A stretch of 64,000 nt of DNA from the NCBI RefSeq assembly GCF_014644535.1, contig NZ_BMKW01000013.1:62345-126344 (forward strand), read 5' to 3'. Below the pieces are notes generated by a model, which worked only from the letters and a program-made list of their open reading frames with translations, was not told the origin of the DNA and made no database searches. Below are positions 17,668 through 25,551 of this stretch, one piece after another. Position 1 is the first letter of the stretch. The number at the start of each line of letters is the position of its first letter. The position numbers and the translations under genes are program-made. The DNA comes from Neoroseomonas lacus. Its GTDB lineage: Bacteria; Pseudomonadota; Alphaproteobacteria; Acetobacterales; Acetobacteraceae.

Positions 17668-19122
17668 TCAGGCGGCACCGGCGCGCACCCTACCCGGCCG
17701 TCTGACGGCCGTATCCTCGCTGGGCGGGTGGGTGGCTGCGCGGGCCACGGCCGAATCCGAGGGATCGGAAGGCGCGCGCGAGCGGTTCCCCTGAGCGTTG
17801 AACCCCTCCGGTGTGGTCCGGGCGAGCATCTTCGCCCATCCGGATGATTCAATCCGAATGGGATCCGCTCCACCGCCCGCGGGGCTGGGCCGGCTGGATG
17901 GTCGCGATGCCGCGGCTTCCACGACGGCGCAGAATTGTTCGGCGAGCAGGCGGCGGTCCCAGCGCGTCACAGCCTGGCGCCGCCCGGCGATGCCCATCGC
18001 CGTTCGCTGTGCCGGGTTGCCGGCGAGGCACTGCAGAGCATCGGCCAGCGCCGGTGCATCGCCCGGCGGCACGGCGATGCCCGAAGGCCCGTCCTGCACC
18101 AGCCGCGCGGCGCGGCCCGGCTGGTTGGTCACCACCGGCCGGCCGGCGGCGAGGCCGTCCATCAGCTTGTTGGGTGCGGTCCATTCGGCGAAGGCTGGTA
18201 CATCGGCCAACAGGTGCAGCGCGACCTGGCAGCCGGCATGCAGCGCGCCGAGGGCCGGGCGCGGCATGGGATCGAGGAAGGTGACGTTGATCAGCCGCTC
18301 GGCCTGGGCGCGGGCGATGAGCGCCGGCTTCTCGGCGCCCTCGCCGACCAGCAGGAGGCGCAGCCGCGTCTCGCCCCGCGCGCGCAGCATCGCGGCGGCA
18401 TCGAGCAACGTGCTTAGCCCGTTCGCCCGCCCATGCGCCCCGGCATAGAGGGCGAGGCATTCGGTCGGGCCTGCCTGTTCCGGCCGCCAGCCGGCGACAT
18501 GCGGGCCGAACAGGCCGAGGTCGCAGCCATTCGGCACGACATGGACGCGCGCGGGGTCGGTGCCGCGGGCCAGGGCGGTCTCGGCCATGCCGTCGGTCAG
18601 CGCGACGACGGCGGCGGCGCGGCGGCAGGCGGCATTGGCGAGGTGCTCCATCGCCGCCAGCGCCGGGCCCGGTACGCCGCCCAGGGCGCGGGGCAGTTCG
18701 GGCCAGGGGTCCCGGATCTCGAAGATGAAGGGCGTTCCGCGCAGCGCGCGCGCCGCGAGCGCCGGCACCGCCACGGTCAGCGGCGTGGAGGAGGCGACCA
18801 CCACGTCGAAGCGCCGCGTCAGCGCCAGCCGCGTCGCCGCCGCCGCATAGCGCAGGAAGGCCGTCGTGCGCGCCCGCAGGCCCATCGCATTGGCGCAGGG
18901 GATGTCGAATTCCATGATCTCGACGCCGCCGACCCGGCCGGCACGGCAGCCCCGGCGGAATGGGCCGCCCAGGCCGGTCGTCGCGCCGTCATAGCGACCG
19001 CAGGCGATCGTCACCGCGTGGCCGCGCGTCGCCAGCGCCTGGGCGAAGGCATGGCTTCGCGTCGCGGTGCTGCCGGATGGCGAGGAATAGTGCTGGTGCA
19101 GGTACAGGACGCGCAGGCTCAT
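17668..19122 (-). CDS. Glycosyltransferase GT4 (WcaI-like) with unusual C-terminal extension
   Basis: A 484-residue protein. Residues 1 to about 400 are a GT-B transferase starting LRVLYLHQHYSSPSG, with FEIRDPWPELPRALG (typical of WcaI-type enzymes) and a donor-site region TAPNKLMDGLAAGRPVVTNQ. The final 85 or so residues (from SRPSSRPSPAGGG) are low-complexity and out of keeping with the family; they include a translated copy of a hairpin repeat (17824-17870). The ATG overlaps the aminotransferase TGA by 4 nt. The gene probably once ended earlier and was extended by repeat insertion. Confidence 0.85.
   Translation of the reverse strand: MSLRVLYLHQHYSSPSGSTATRSHAFAQALATRGHAVTIACGRYDGATTGLGGPFRRGCRAGRVGGVEIMEFDIPCANAMGLRARTTAFLRYAAAATRLALTRRFDVVVASSTPLTVAVPALAARALRGTPFIFEIRDPWPELPRALGGVPGPALAAMEHLANAACRRAAAVVALTDGMAETALARGTDPARVHVVPNGCDLGLFGPHVAGWRPEQAGPTECLALYAGAHGRANGLSTLLDAAAMLRARGETRLRLLLVGEGAEKPALIARAQAERLINVTFLDPMPRPALGALHAGCQVALHLLADVPAFAEWTAPNKLMDGLAAGRPVVTNQPGRAARLVQDGPSGIAVPPGDAPALADALQCLAGNPAQRTAMGIAGRRQAVTRWDRRLLAEQFCAVVEAAASRPSSRPSPAGGGADPIRIESSGWAKMLARTTPEGFNAQGNRSRAPSDPSDSAVARAATHPPSEDTAVRRPGRVRAGAA
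17824..17870. repeat. Hairpin repeat, second family, copy 1
   Basis: Flank GAGCATCTTC, stem arms CCCATCCGGAT and ATCCGAATGGG around loop GATTCA, then flank ATCCGCTC. It shares flanks and loop, but not the stem sequence, with the copy at 38006-38053. It lies inside the 3' part of the glycosyltransferase gene. Confidence 0.75.
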
Positions 19123-20312
19123 GCCCGGCACGCCCCCCGGATCGTGGCGATGATGCGGTCCTGTTCCGCCTCGGTCATGCCGGTGCCGGAAGGCAGACAC
19201 AGGCCGCGTGCGAACAACGCCGCCGCCACGGCGCCGCCGGCGCCCGGCGCGTCGCGGAACACCGGCTGGTCGGGCAACGGCTTCCAGACCGGCCGGCTCT
19301 CGATCCCGGCGGCGTCGAGCGTCTGGCGCAGCGTCTCGCGGTCCATGCCGAAGCGGACGGGGTCGACCAGCATGGCGGTCAGCCAGCGCGTTGCCAGGCC
19401 CCAGGGCGCCTCGGGCATGAAGCCGATGCCCGGCAGGTCGGCGAACGCGGCGGCATAGCGGTCGAAAATGGCGCGGCGGCCTGCCACGCGGCGGCCGAGT
19501 TCGGCGAGTTGCACCGTGCCCACCGCCGCCAGCAGCGACGACAGCCCGTAGGAATGCCCACTCGTCGAATGCTGGTAATGCGGCGCGGGGTCCTTGGCCT
19601 GGTGGGCGAGGTGGCGGGCACGGGCGACCAGCAGCGGGTCATCGGCGACCAGCGCGCCGCCGCCGCCCGCCGTGACGATCTTGTTGCCGTTGAAGGAGAG
19701 CGCGGCGAGCAGCGCGCCGCGCCCGGCGTGCCGGCCATGCAGGCTGGCGCCGAGACCCTCGGCGCTGTCGCTGATCACCGGCACGCCCCAGCGCCCGCAG
19801 GCGGCGAGGATGGCATCGAGTTCGGCGCTCTGCCCGTAGATATCCACCGCGACCACCGCGCGCGGCAGTTGCCGGCGCCCCGCGGCCGCATGCAATTCCC
19901 GCCGCAGCAGGCCGGGGTCCAGCGTCCAGGAGGCCGGGTCGACATCGAGGAAGCGCGGCACCGCGCCCATCTGCACCGCCGGCGCGATGGTGGCGATGAA
20001 GGTAAAGCCCGGCGCCCACACCTCGTCGCCCGGCGCGATGTCGAGCACCCGGAAGGCCAGGTGCAGCGCCGCCGTGCCGGAGGCGGTGGCGAGCACATGC
20101 GGAAAGCCGGTCGCGGCGGTGACGGCGGCCTCGAAGCCGGTGATGGCGGGCCCGGCGGGGGCGACCCAGCCGCTGTCCAGCACGCCCTGCACCGCCGCTG
20201 CCTCACGCCCGGTCAGATGTGGCGGGGAGAGGTGAATCCGGCGCGGCGAAGCCTCGGCGGTCAGGCCATCGAGGGACCGGGCGGCGGGGCGAAACGGCGC
20301 GAGATATGTCAC
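19119..20312 (-). CDS. DegT/DnrJ/EryC1/StrS family PLP aminotransferase
   Basis: A 397-residue sugar aminotransferase. The PLP lysine is in ALSFNGNKIVTAGGGGAL, with LATASGTAALHLAF (phosphate-binding), DEVWAPGFTFIATI and DSAEGLGA (Asp contacting the pyridine N). The enzymes transaminate keto-sugar nucleotides to amino sugars; the SFNGNKI form is common in PglE/LegC-type bacillosamine or legionaminic pathways. It is the first gene after the 20.3-kb AT-rich gap and overlaps the following glycosyltransferase by 4 nt. Confidence 0.92.
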   Translation of the reverse strand: MTYLAPFRPAARSLDGLTAEASPRRIHLSPPHLTGREAAAVQGVLDSGWVAPAGPAITGFEAAVTAATGFPHVLATASGTAALHLAFRVLDIAPGDEVWAPGFTFIATIAPAVQMGAVPRFLDVDPASWTLDPGLLRRELHAAAGRRQLPRAVVAVDIYGQSAELDAILAACGRWGVPVISDSAEGLGASLHGRHAGRGALLAALSFNGNKIVTAGGGGALVADDPLLVARARHLAHQAKDPAPHYQHSTSGHSYGLSSLLAAVGTVQLAELGRRVAGRRAIFDRYAAAFADLPGIGFMPEAPWGLATRWLTAMLVDPVRFGMDRETLRQTLDAAGIESRPVWKPLPDQPVFRDAPGAGGAVAAALFARGLCLPSGTGMTEAEQDRIIATIRGACRA

Positions 20313-20351
20313 CTGGATACGTTATGCAATGATTCGTAAATCAACCAGGGG
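20313..20351 (-). promoter_or_regulatory. AT-rich gap, possible promoter for the aminotransferase gene
   Basis: A 39-nt gap with unusually high AT content (GATTCGTAAATC, GTTATATTG, a T run) in a region of about 70% GC. On the minus strand TTGATT lies upstream of a degenerate TAACGT or CATAAC element, so a promoter is plausible but no clear hexamer pair is seen. Confidence 0.3.
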
Positions 20352-20948
20352 TTATATTGTTTTTTTCGTTTGCAGCGCCGGCATGGTGGCGTGGCCCGGT
20401 GCGGTCGCGCCGCGCGCCGTGGCGGCGAGCGCCGCGCAGCGCAGCAGCAGCCATACGTCGCGCGTCAGGCGTGGCGGTGCCTCGGCGTAACGCGCATCGA
20501 GTTCGAGCCGCGCCTCCCATGGCACCGCATTGCGCCCAGCCGCCTGCGCCAGGCCGGCAAGGCCCGGCCGCACCGTCAGCCGCTGCGCCTGGCGGGCGGT
20601 AAAGCGCGGCAAGTAGTCGAGCGGCAGGGGGCGCGGGCCGACCAGGCTCATCTCGCCGCGCAAGACATTGACGAGCTGCGGCAATTCGTCGAGTGCCACA
20701 GCCCGCAGCGCGCGGCCGGTGCGCGTCATGCGGGCGGCATCGTCGCCGGGGCCGTCCCGCAGGCTGCGGAATTTCAGCAGGGTGAAGGGTACGCCGTCGC
20801 GGCCGGCGCGGGTCTGGCGGAACAACACCGGCCGACCGAGCGCCAGCCGCACAAGCAGCGCCAGCCCAATCATCACGGGCACCAGCGCCGCGAGCAGCAG
20901 CGCCGCGGCGATAACGTCAAAGCTCCGCTTGCCGAAGCGCCGGTACAT
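20352..20948 (-). CDS. Bacterial sugar transferase (monotopic initiating phosphoglycosyltransferase)
   Basis: A 198-residue PglC/WcaJ-C-terminal-type enzyme. One re-entrant membrane helix (VIAAALLLAALVPVMIGLALLV) is followed by the family core: FRQTRAGRDGVPFTLLKFRS, the region equivalent to the catalytic Asp-Glu (ALDELPQLVNVLRGEMSLVGPRP) and VRPGLAGLAQAAGR. It transfers a sugar-1-phosphate to undecaprenyl phosphate to start polymer assembly. The start MYRRFGKRSFD at 20948 matches the family; it overlaps the ligase/polymerase gene by about 32 nt. Confidence 0.92.
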   Translation of the reverse strand: MYRRFGKRSFDVIAAALLLAALVPVMIGLALLVRLALGRPVLFRQTRAGRDGVPFTLLKFRSLRDGPGDDAARMTRTGRALRAVALDELPQLVNVLRGEMSLVGPRPLPLDYLPRFTARQAQRLTVRPGLAGLAQAAGRNAVPWEARLELDARYAEAPPRLTRDVWLLLRCAALAATARGATAPGHATMPALQTKKTI

Positions 20949-22143
20949 GTCGCGGTGTCGCCGTGATGCCGAGGCCGAGGGCGAGCCCCAGCGCGAACCA
21001 GGCCATGCGGTTGCCGAGGTCGGTCGAGACCATGACCGAGAGCGCCACCGGCAAGGCCAGCGCCGCCACCCGCGCCGCATCGCCGGGCGCCGCCCGCGCG
21101 CCGAGCCGCAGTGCCACCAGCGCGCCGCCGCCGAAGGCGAACAGCCACAGCGTCAGGCCCGGCAAGCCGCCCTCGGCCAGGGCCTCCAGCAAATGGTTGT
21201 GGGGGTAGAGGCCGCGCCGTTCGCCATGCCCGGCGGCGATGGTGAAGCCGCCCGTGCCCAGCCCCCAGGGCGTGGCCGCGCCGCCCTGTTCGGCGGCGGC
21301 GCGCCACAGCGGCAGGCGGCCGGAGGATTGCGCCACTTCACCTTCCGACAGTCGTTCCAGCGTGCGCAGCCCGGCGGCGAGCGGCGGGTCCGACAGCACC
21401 GCCGTCAGCACCGCCGCCACCCCCAACACCACGGCCAGCGGCCAGAGCAGTGCGACGCCGCGCCGACCACCGCGCCACAGGGCAATGGCCGGCGCGACTG
21501 ACACGGCGAGAGCCAGCGCCGCCAGCGCCGCCCGCCCGCCCGGCATCAGCGAGGCGGCCGAGAGCAGCGCCGTCAGCCCCACCCAGCCGAGCCGGGCCGG
21601 CAGGCGCGCGGTCTCAGACGCCCGGATCGCCGCCACCGCCGCGGCCGAGGCGATGGTCAACCCGGCGATCTGGTACTGCACGCGGAGCTGGTCGGGGCTC
21701 GCCCCCGGCAGGCCGCCGAGCACGATGCTGTCATGCGCCAAGCCCCAGACGATGGCGGTGGCGACGACGACGCCGATCACTACGGTGGCATCGGCGCACC
21801 ACGCCAGGGCGCGGTCCCGCGCGGCCACCGCCATGCCGGCCGCCAGCATCGCCGGACCCATCAGCACGGCGTCCGGCAGCTTGGCGGCGAGGATGCCGCG
21901 CGAGGGGCTCCAGGCGCCGGCGACCACCATCCACAGCCACAAGGCACCACAGGCGGCCAGCGGCAGGCCAAGCAGCGGGTCCGCCCGCCACGCGCAGCCG
22001 GCCGCCACCAGCACCAGCGCGGCCAGCAACCCGAGGGCGGCGACGGCGGTCAGGTCGACCGGCAGGGCCGTGCCGAGGGGGGTGGATTTCAGGGTGCCGG
22101 CGAATTGCAGGATAGCGGCGAAGAGGCCAGCGAGCGCGGTCAT
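20917..22143 (-). CDS. O-antigen ligase / Wzy polymerase family membrane protein
   Basis: A 408-residue polytopic protein with about ten to twelve hydrophobic segments. The Wzy_C/WaaL signature is present in the large loop: GLGTGGFTIAAGHGERRGLYPHNHLLEALAEGGL, with the PHN-H residues and the GxxG-type helix following. It would polymerise or ligate lipid-linked repeat units in the periplasm. The stop overlaps the sugar transferase start. Ligase and polymerase cannot be told apart from sequence alone; the export context favours polymerase. Confidence 0.83.
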   Translation of the reverse strand: MTALAGLFAAILQFAGTLKSTPLGTALPVDLTAVAALGLLAALVLVAAGCAWRADPLLGLPLAACGALWLWMVVAGAWSPSRGILAAKLPDAVLMGPAMLAAGMAVAARDRALAWCADATVVIGVVVATAIVWGLAHDSIVLGGLPGASPDQLRVQYQIAGLTIASAAAVAAIRASETARLPARLGWVGLTALLSAASLMPGGRAALAALALAVSVAPAIALWRGGRRGVALLWPLAVVLGVAAVLTAVLSDPPLAAGLRTLERLSEGEVAQSSGRLPLWRAAAEQGGAATPWGLGTGGFTIAAGHGERRGLYPHNHLLEALAEGGLPGLTLWLFAFGGGALVALRLGARAAPGDAARVAALALPVALSVMVSTDLGNRMAWFALGLALGLGITATPRHVPALRQAEL

Positions 22144-22164
22144 GGCGGGGCGGCGCTGGCGAAT

Positions 22165-22562
22165 GGAGAGGGGCGCCGCCCCTCTCCAGACCTCACCTCA
22201 CCACGGGCTCCCATCGACATTGCCCTGCAATGCCGATGGGGTCCCACAGGGTGCCCGGCACCCTGGACCGCCGGAACCGAGCGCCAGGCATCAAGGTTTG
22301 GATGCTGCGACGACACGCGCTGCGGGCATAACGGCGCCAAGGATTCCCAGGCTCCGGGCGTCGGGCATCCTCGGTCTTGCCGGCATGCCTGCCTTGCCCG
22401 ATCCCTGGCGTTGGGCAGCAGGGGCGGCCCCACCAATACGCGCCACGGCGGGCACGGCAGGTCCTTCGGGTCCCGACCCTGACGGTCATGCCCTGCGCCC
22501 CGCAATGGTGTCCAAAGGCCTCGGGCCTTTGGCGGGTTGGCTTGGAGGGGCAAAGCCCCTCC
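22165..22562. repeat. Composite inverted-repeat element, copy B
   Basis: Occupies nearly all of the 453-nt gap between the ligase/polymerase and the chain-length genes. The left end is GGAGAGGGGCGCCGCCCCTC followed by CCCATCGACATTG...CAATGCCGATGGG and CAGGGTGC...GCACCCTG hairpins. The right end (22506-22562) is the standard arm with GGTGTCC, AAAGGCC...GGCCTTT and GGAGGGGC...GCCCCTCC hairpins. No gene is supported in the gap. Confidence 0.78.
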
Positions 22563-22596
22563 AATCTTCGCGCGGGCGGGGGAATGCCATCCCCGT

Positions 22597-23535
22597 TCAA
22601 TCCCCATTGGCCACCTCCGGCGACCGCCGGGTGGCGCGGCGCGGCCGGTCCACCACCAGCTCCGGCTCCCGCCGCACCCGCTCGGCGGTGGTGAGCAGCG
22701 CCGCAGTCGGGTCGTAGCGCATCAGCAGCAGCGCCATCGCCCCCAGCAGCACCGCCATCGGCACCGTCACGCACAGCAGCGCCACCAGCAGCGGGCGGTT
22801 GGGCAGGGAGGGCCGTGCCTCGACCATCGGCGCCGAGACCAGCCGCGCCGCCACCACCTCGTCGGCCGCCACCACCAGCCCGGCGCGTTGCTGTTGGGCC
22901 AGCAACTCGTACAGGCTGTTGCGGAGGAAGATGTCGGTCTCGCGCGCGATGCGCCGCTCCAGCGCGGCGACGCGGCGGCCGGCCTGTTCGGCGAGGTCGG
23001 CGCGCACCTTGGCCTCGGCGAAGGCATGCAGGTGGCGCAGCATGGAAAGCGCCAGGCCTGCGTCCTGCTGCCCGATCTCCAGCGTCCAGGTCACCGAGGC
23101 GAGCGACTGCGTCACCGCCAGGTTGCGCGTCAGCCAGTCGAGCACGTCATCGGCGTCGACCTCGCGGTCCAGGCCGAACAACTCGCGCAGGGCACCGCCG
23201 GGCCCGGCGCGGCGGCGTTGCGTCAGCGCGGCGGCGATCGCCGTCTCGCGCACCAGCATCGCCGCGGCTTCGGGCGAGCGCAGCGCCCCGAGATAGACGG
23301 CGAAGTTCCCGTTCGGCCGGGTGTCGAGCAGGCCCGCCGGCGCGAAGGGCGAGGGCGAGAGCAGCGAGGAGACGGCGAAGGAGGTGGTCTCGGCCGGCGC
23401 CACCACCGCCTGCGCCACGAAGGCGCGCGGCATCACCATCACCACCGTCACGCCGCCGACCCACACCGCGGCGATGATGCCGAACAGCCGCCAGCGCCAC
23501 CGCCACAGCCCGGCCAGGAGCATCGGCAGGGGCAT
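22597..23535 (-). CDS. Wzz/chain-length-determinant-like polysaccharide biosynthesis protein
   Basis: A 312-residue protein with an N-terminal transmembrane helix (RLFGIIAAVWVGGVTVVMVMP), a periplasmic region rich in alpha-helix with alternating charged residues (AEAKVRADLAEQAGRRVAALERRIARET), and a C-terminal transmembrane helix (LLVALLCVTVPMAVLLGAMALLL), the topology of polysaccharide co-polymerases. No kinase domain follows. The ATG shares a base with the heparinase-like TGA (TGATG). It probably sets polymer length together with the Wzy-like protein. Confidence 0.8.
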   Translation of the reverse strand: MPLPMLLAGLWRWRWRLFGIIAAVWVGGVTVVMVMPRAFVAQAVVAPAETTSFAVSSLLSPSPFAPAGLLDTRPNGNFAVYLGALRSPEAAAMLVRETAIAAALTQRRRAGPGGALRELFGLDREVDADDVLDWLTRNLAVTQSLASVTWTLEIGQQDAGLALSMLRHLHAFAEAKVRADLAEQAGRRVAALERRIARETDIFLRNSLYELLAQQQRAGLVVAADEVVAARLVSAPMVEARPSLPNRPLLVALLCVTVPMAVLLGAMALLLMRYDPTAALLTTAERVRREPELVVDRPRRATRRSPEVANGD

Positions 23536-25511
23536 CAGCCGGCCTCGACCACGGTGGTCAAGCGCGAGACCGGCGCGACGGCGGCGAGTTCCAGCACCGT
23601 CGCCGGGTCGACGCGCCCATAGGCCGGGCTGTGCCAGCCTGACGCCAGCCGGATGCGGCAGGGTGCATCGGCCGCCAGGCGCAGCCGCGCGCGCGGACCT
23701 TGCGCGCCATCGGCCGTCACGCGCCATGCCCCGGGCGCAAGGCGCCAGCGGAGCACCAACCCCGCGAAGGGGCCGGCGACCTCGTCCTCAATGACCACGC
23801 TGTGCGTCGTGGCGTGCAGCCGCCGTTCATGCCGCCGGCTCCGCGCATCACGCATCGTCGCGCCACCGGGCACCGCCACGCAGCGCGGCCAGCGCGCGAA
23901 GAGGAAGCGGCCGACGCGCGGCATCTGGTCTTCGTCGTCGAATTGCACCGTGTTGTGGCCGGCGGTCCCGGCCAGCACCTCGGTCCACCAGCTGAAGCCG
24001 GATGGCGGGTTGTAGGCGCCGGTGCCGCCATCGGTCAGTAGCGGGGCGCCATCGAGGGCGAGGTCAAGATGCAGCAGGTCGGCCTGGGACGGGCGGAAGC
24101 GCAGGGGGGCGCCGGTACGCAGCAGGGCCTGGAAGCGTGGGGTGCGGAGGCCGAGCCAGCCTTCGCTGCGCCAGGCGAGCGGGGCACCACCAGAGGGGCG
24201 TCGCCCCTCCGGACCTCCCCACCAAAGGCCTAAAGGCCTCTGGACACCTCCTGTTGGCCTTGGGCAGGGCGGGGCGTCCGCGTCGTCGCGACCCACATCG
24301 AGCGCGACGGTGGGGCTCTCGCTTACGCCTCCTGGCGCCAAGCGGGGCGGAGCATCGGCGTCGTCAAAACCCACATCGGGAAGGAACAATGCCGCCGCGC
24401 GGCCGACACTGCCGCGCGCGTCCAGGGCGCCATGCAGCGACAGGTCCGCCAGGGCTGAATCATCCACCGGCCCGCAGCGCGGCAGTGCGCCCGTCCGGGG
24501 GTCCATCACGCGATCCAGCCACCGCGTCGCCGCCGCCGCGCGGTCGGCGAAGGGGGCGGCGAACGCCGGCGCGCCATGGCGGCGGCGGAACCATTCGGCG
24601 ACCACCAGCGTGTCCAGCAGCAGCCGATGATAGCCCGGCGAGGCCTGCGCGAAGGCGCCATCCGGCGCCACCAGCCGCGTCACCGCCCGCGCCAAGCCCC
24701 GCGCACCTCGCCGCGCCAGCGCCGCATCGCCCAGCACCAGGCCGATAACGAACAGGCCGGCCAACTCGCTGATCACATGGTTGTTGTCCTGCGCGGCGGC
24801 ATAGGCGCGCGTCGCCGCGATCCGTCGTGCATGGACGCCCAGCAGCGCCCGCATCGCCGGCGCGGGGGCACGGTCCGCCTCCAGCAACGCCAGCGCCAAG
24901 CACAGATGCACCGCCCGCAAGGCGGCTTCCTGCCCACAGGCCCAGGCCGGGCCACGATAGGACGGGTTGGCCTCGGCCCAGTCGCGCAGCACCGCCTCGG
25001 CCCGCGCCAGATGCCCGCCGCCCGGCGCCAGCCGCGCCGCCTTGGCCAGCAAGGGCAGCGCCAGCAGCCGGTTCGCCTCCCAGACCGGACGGATGTCGCC
25101 GGCCGAGAACAGGTCGAGCCCCAGCGACGGCACATCGGCGGGGAAGGCGCCATGCCAGCCGGGCGCCAGGGCAACCTCGGCGGCGGCGGCCAGCGCGGCA
25201 GCGTCGCCCTGCCCCACCGCCTCGGAGAGACGGTGCGGCAGGAATGGCCCATCCGGCAGCGCCACGTCCCGCAGCGCCCGCGCGGCGAGCCCGCTGCGCC
25301 GCCAGGCCCGATGCCACCCCGCCAACAGGCAGGCGCGCGGCCCCAGCCGCCAGGCGGCATCGGCGAGCAGCCAAAACCGCGGGGAGACCCGCACCCAAGC
25401 ACCGTCACCGCGAACGGCGGGCACGGCAGCCTCGGCCAGGGTGACGCTCTCGGTCAGGGCGGGCAATCCACAGGTTAACAATCGCCTGTAAGTTGTATAA
25501 TACTTTTCCAA
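23535..25511 (-). CDS. Heparinase II/III-like protein interrupted in frame by repeat sequence
   Basis: A 658-residue ORF. The N-terminal two-thirds are helical, typical of the alpha/alpha-toroid of heparinase II/III and alginate lyase families (AQDNNHVISELAGL, ASPGYHRLLLDTLVV). After residue 445 comes the beta-sandwich with LLHLDLALDGAPLLTDGGTGAYN and GHNTVQFDDEDQMPRVGRF. About residues 376-445 are foreign: two copies of DVGxDDADAPP and a translated repeat arm (QRPLGLWWGGPEG). The longest frame begins at a TTG inside an AT-rich promoter-like stretch; a later start such as the GTG near residue 30 is possible. Such proteins trim or degrade polymer in EPS loci. Confidence 0.8.
   Translation of the reverse strand: MEKYYTTYRRLLTCGLPALTESVTLAEAAVPAVRGDGAWVRVSPRFWLLADAAWRLGPRACLLAGWHRAWRRSGLAARALRDVALPDGPFLPHRLSEAVGQGDAAALAAAAEVALAPGWHGAFPADVPSLGLDLFSAGDIRPVWEANRLLALPLLAKAARLAPGGGHLARAEAVLRDWAEANPSYRGPAWACGQEAALRAVHLCLALALLEADRAPAPAMRALLGVHARRIAATRAYAAAQDNNHVISELAGLFVIGLVLGDAALARRGARGLARAVTRLVAPDGAFAQASPGYHRLLLDTLVVAEWFRRRHGAPAFAAPFADRAAAATRWLDRVMDPRTGALPRCGPVDDSALADLSLHGALDARGSVGRAAALFLPDVGFDDADAPPRLAPGGVSESPTVALDVGRDDADAPPCPRPTGGVQRPLGLWWGGPEGRRPSGGAPLAWRSEGWLGLRTPRFQALLRTGAPLRFRPSQADLLHLDLALDGAPLLTDGGTGAYNPPSGFSWWTEVLAGTAGHNTVQFDDEDQMPRVGRFLFARWPRCVAVPGGATMRDARSRRHERRLHATTHSVVIEDEVAGPFAGLVLRWRLAPGAWRVTADGAQGPRARLRLAADAPCRIRLASGWHSPAYGRVDPATVLELAAVAPVSRLTTVVEAG
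24192..24268. repeat. Single composite-element arm inside the heparinase-like gene
   Basis: GAGGGGCGTCGCCCCTC hairpin, CGGACCTCCCCACC linker, AAAGGCCTAAAGGCCTCTGG hairpin and GGACACCTCCTGTTGGCC, the same order as the left arm of the intergenic composites. No partner arm is present; the insertion keeps the reading frame. Confidence 0.75.
24264..24377. repeat. Two direct copies of a 36-bp segment within the heparinase-like gene
   Basis: Segments 24264-24299 and 24342-24377 match at most positions (period 78 bp). They encode GxDDADAPP-type peptides on the minus strand. They adjoin the repeat arm and are probably part of the same insertion event. Confidence 0.65.
25476..25501 (+). promoter_or_regulatory. 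Candidate promoter of the export-protein gene
   Basis: A perfect TATAAT at 25496-25501 lies in an AT-rich stretch; upstream GTTAAC/TTAACA is at an acceptable but imperfect -35 distance. The reverse strand also reads TATTAT here, so the site may serve divergent transcription of both polysaccharide arms. Confidence 0.42.
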
Positions 25512-25551
25512 ACTGTCGCTAGGCGTTCGTCACCCTGTGCCACTAAGCCCG

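Noticed and set aside
25495-25511. TTG at 25511 as a confident start of the heparinase-like gene
   Set aside because: It coincides with a perfect TATAAT on the other strand and has no ribosome-binding site; kept only as the outer limit of the frame.
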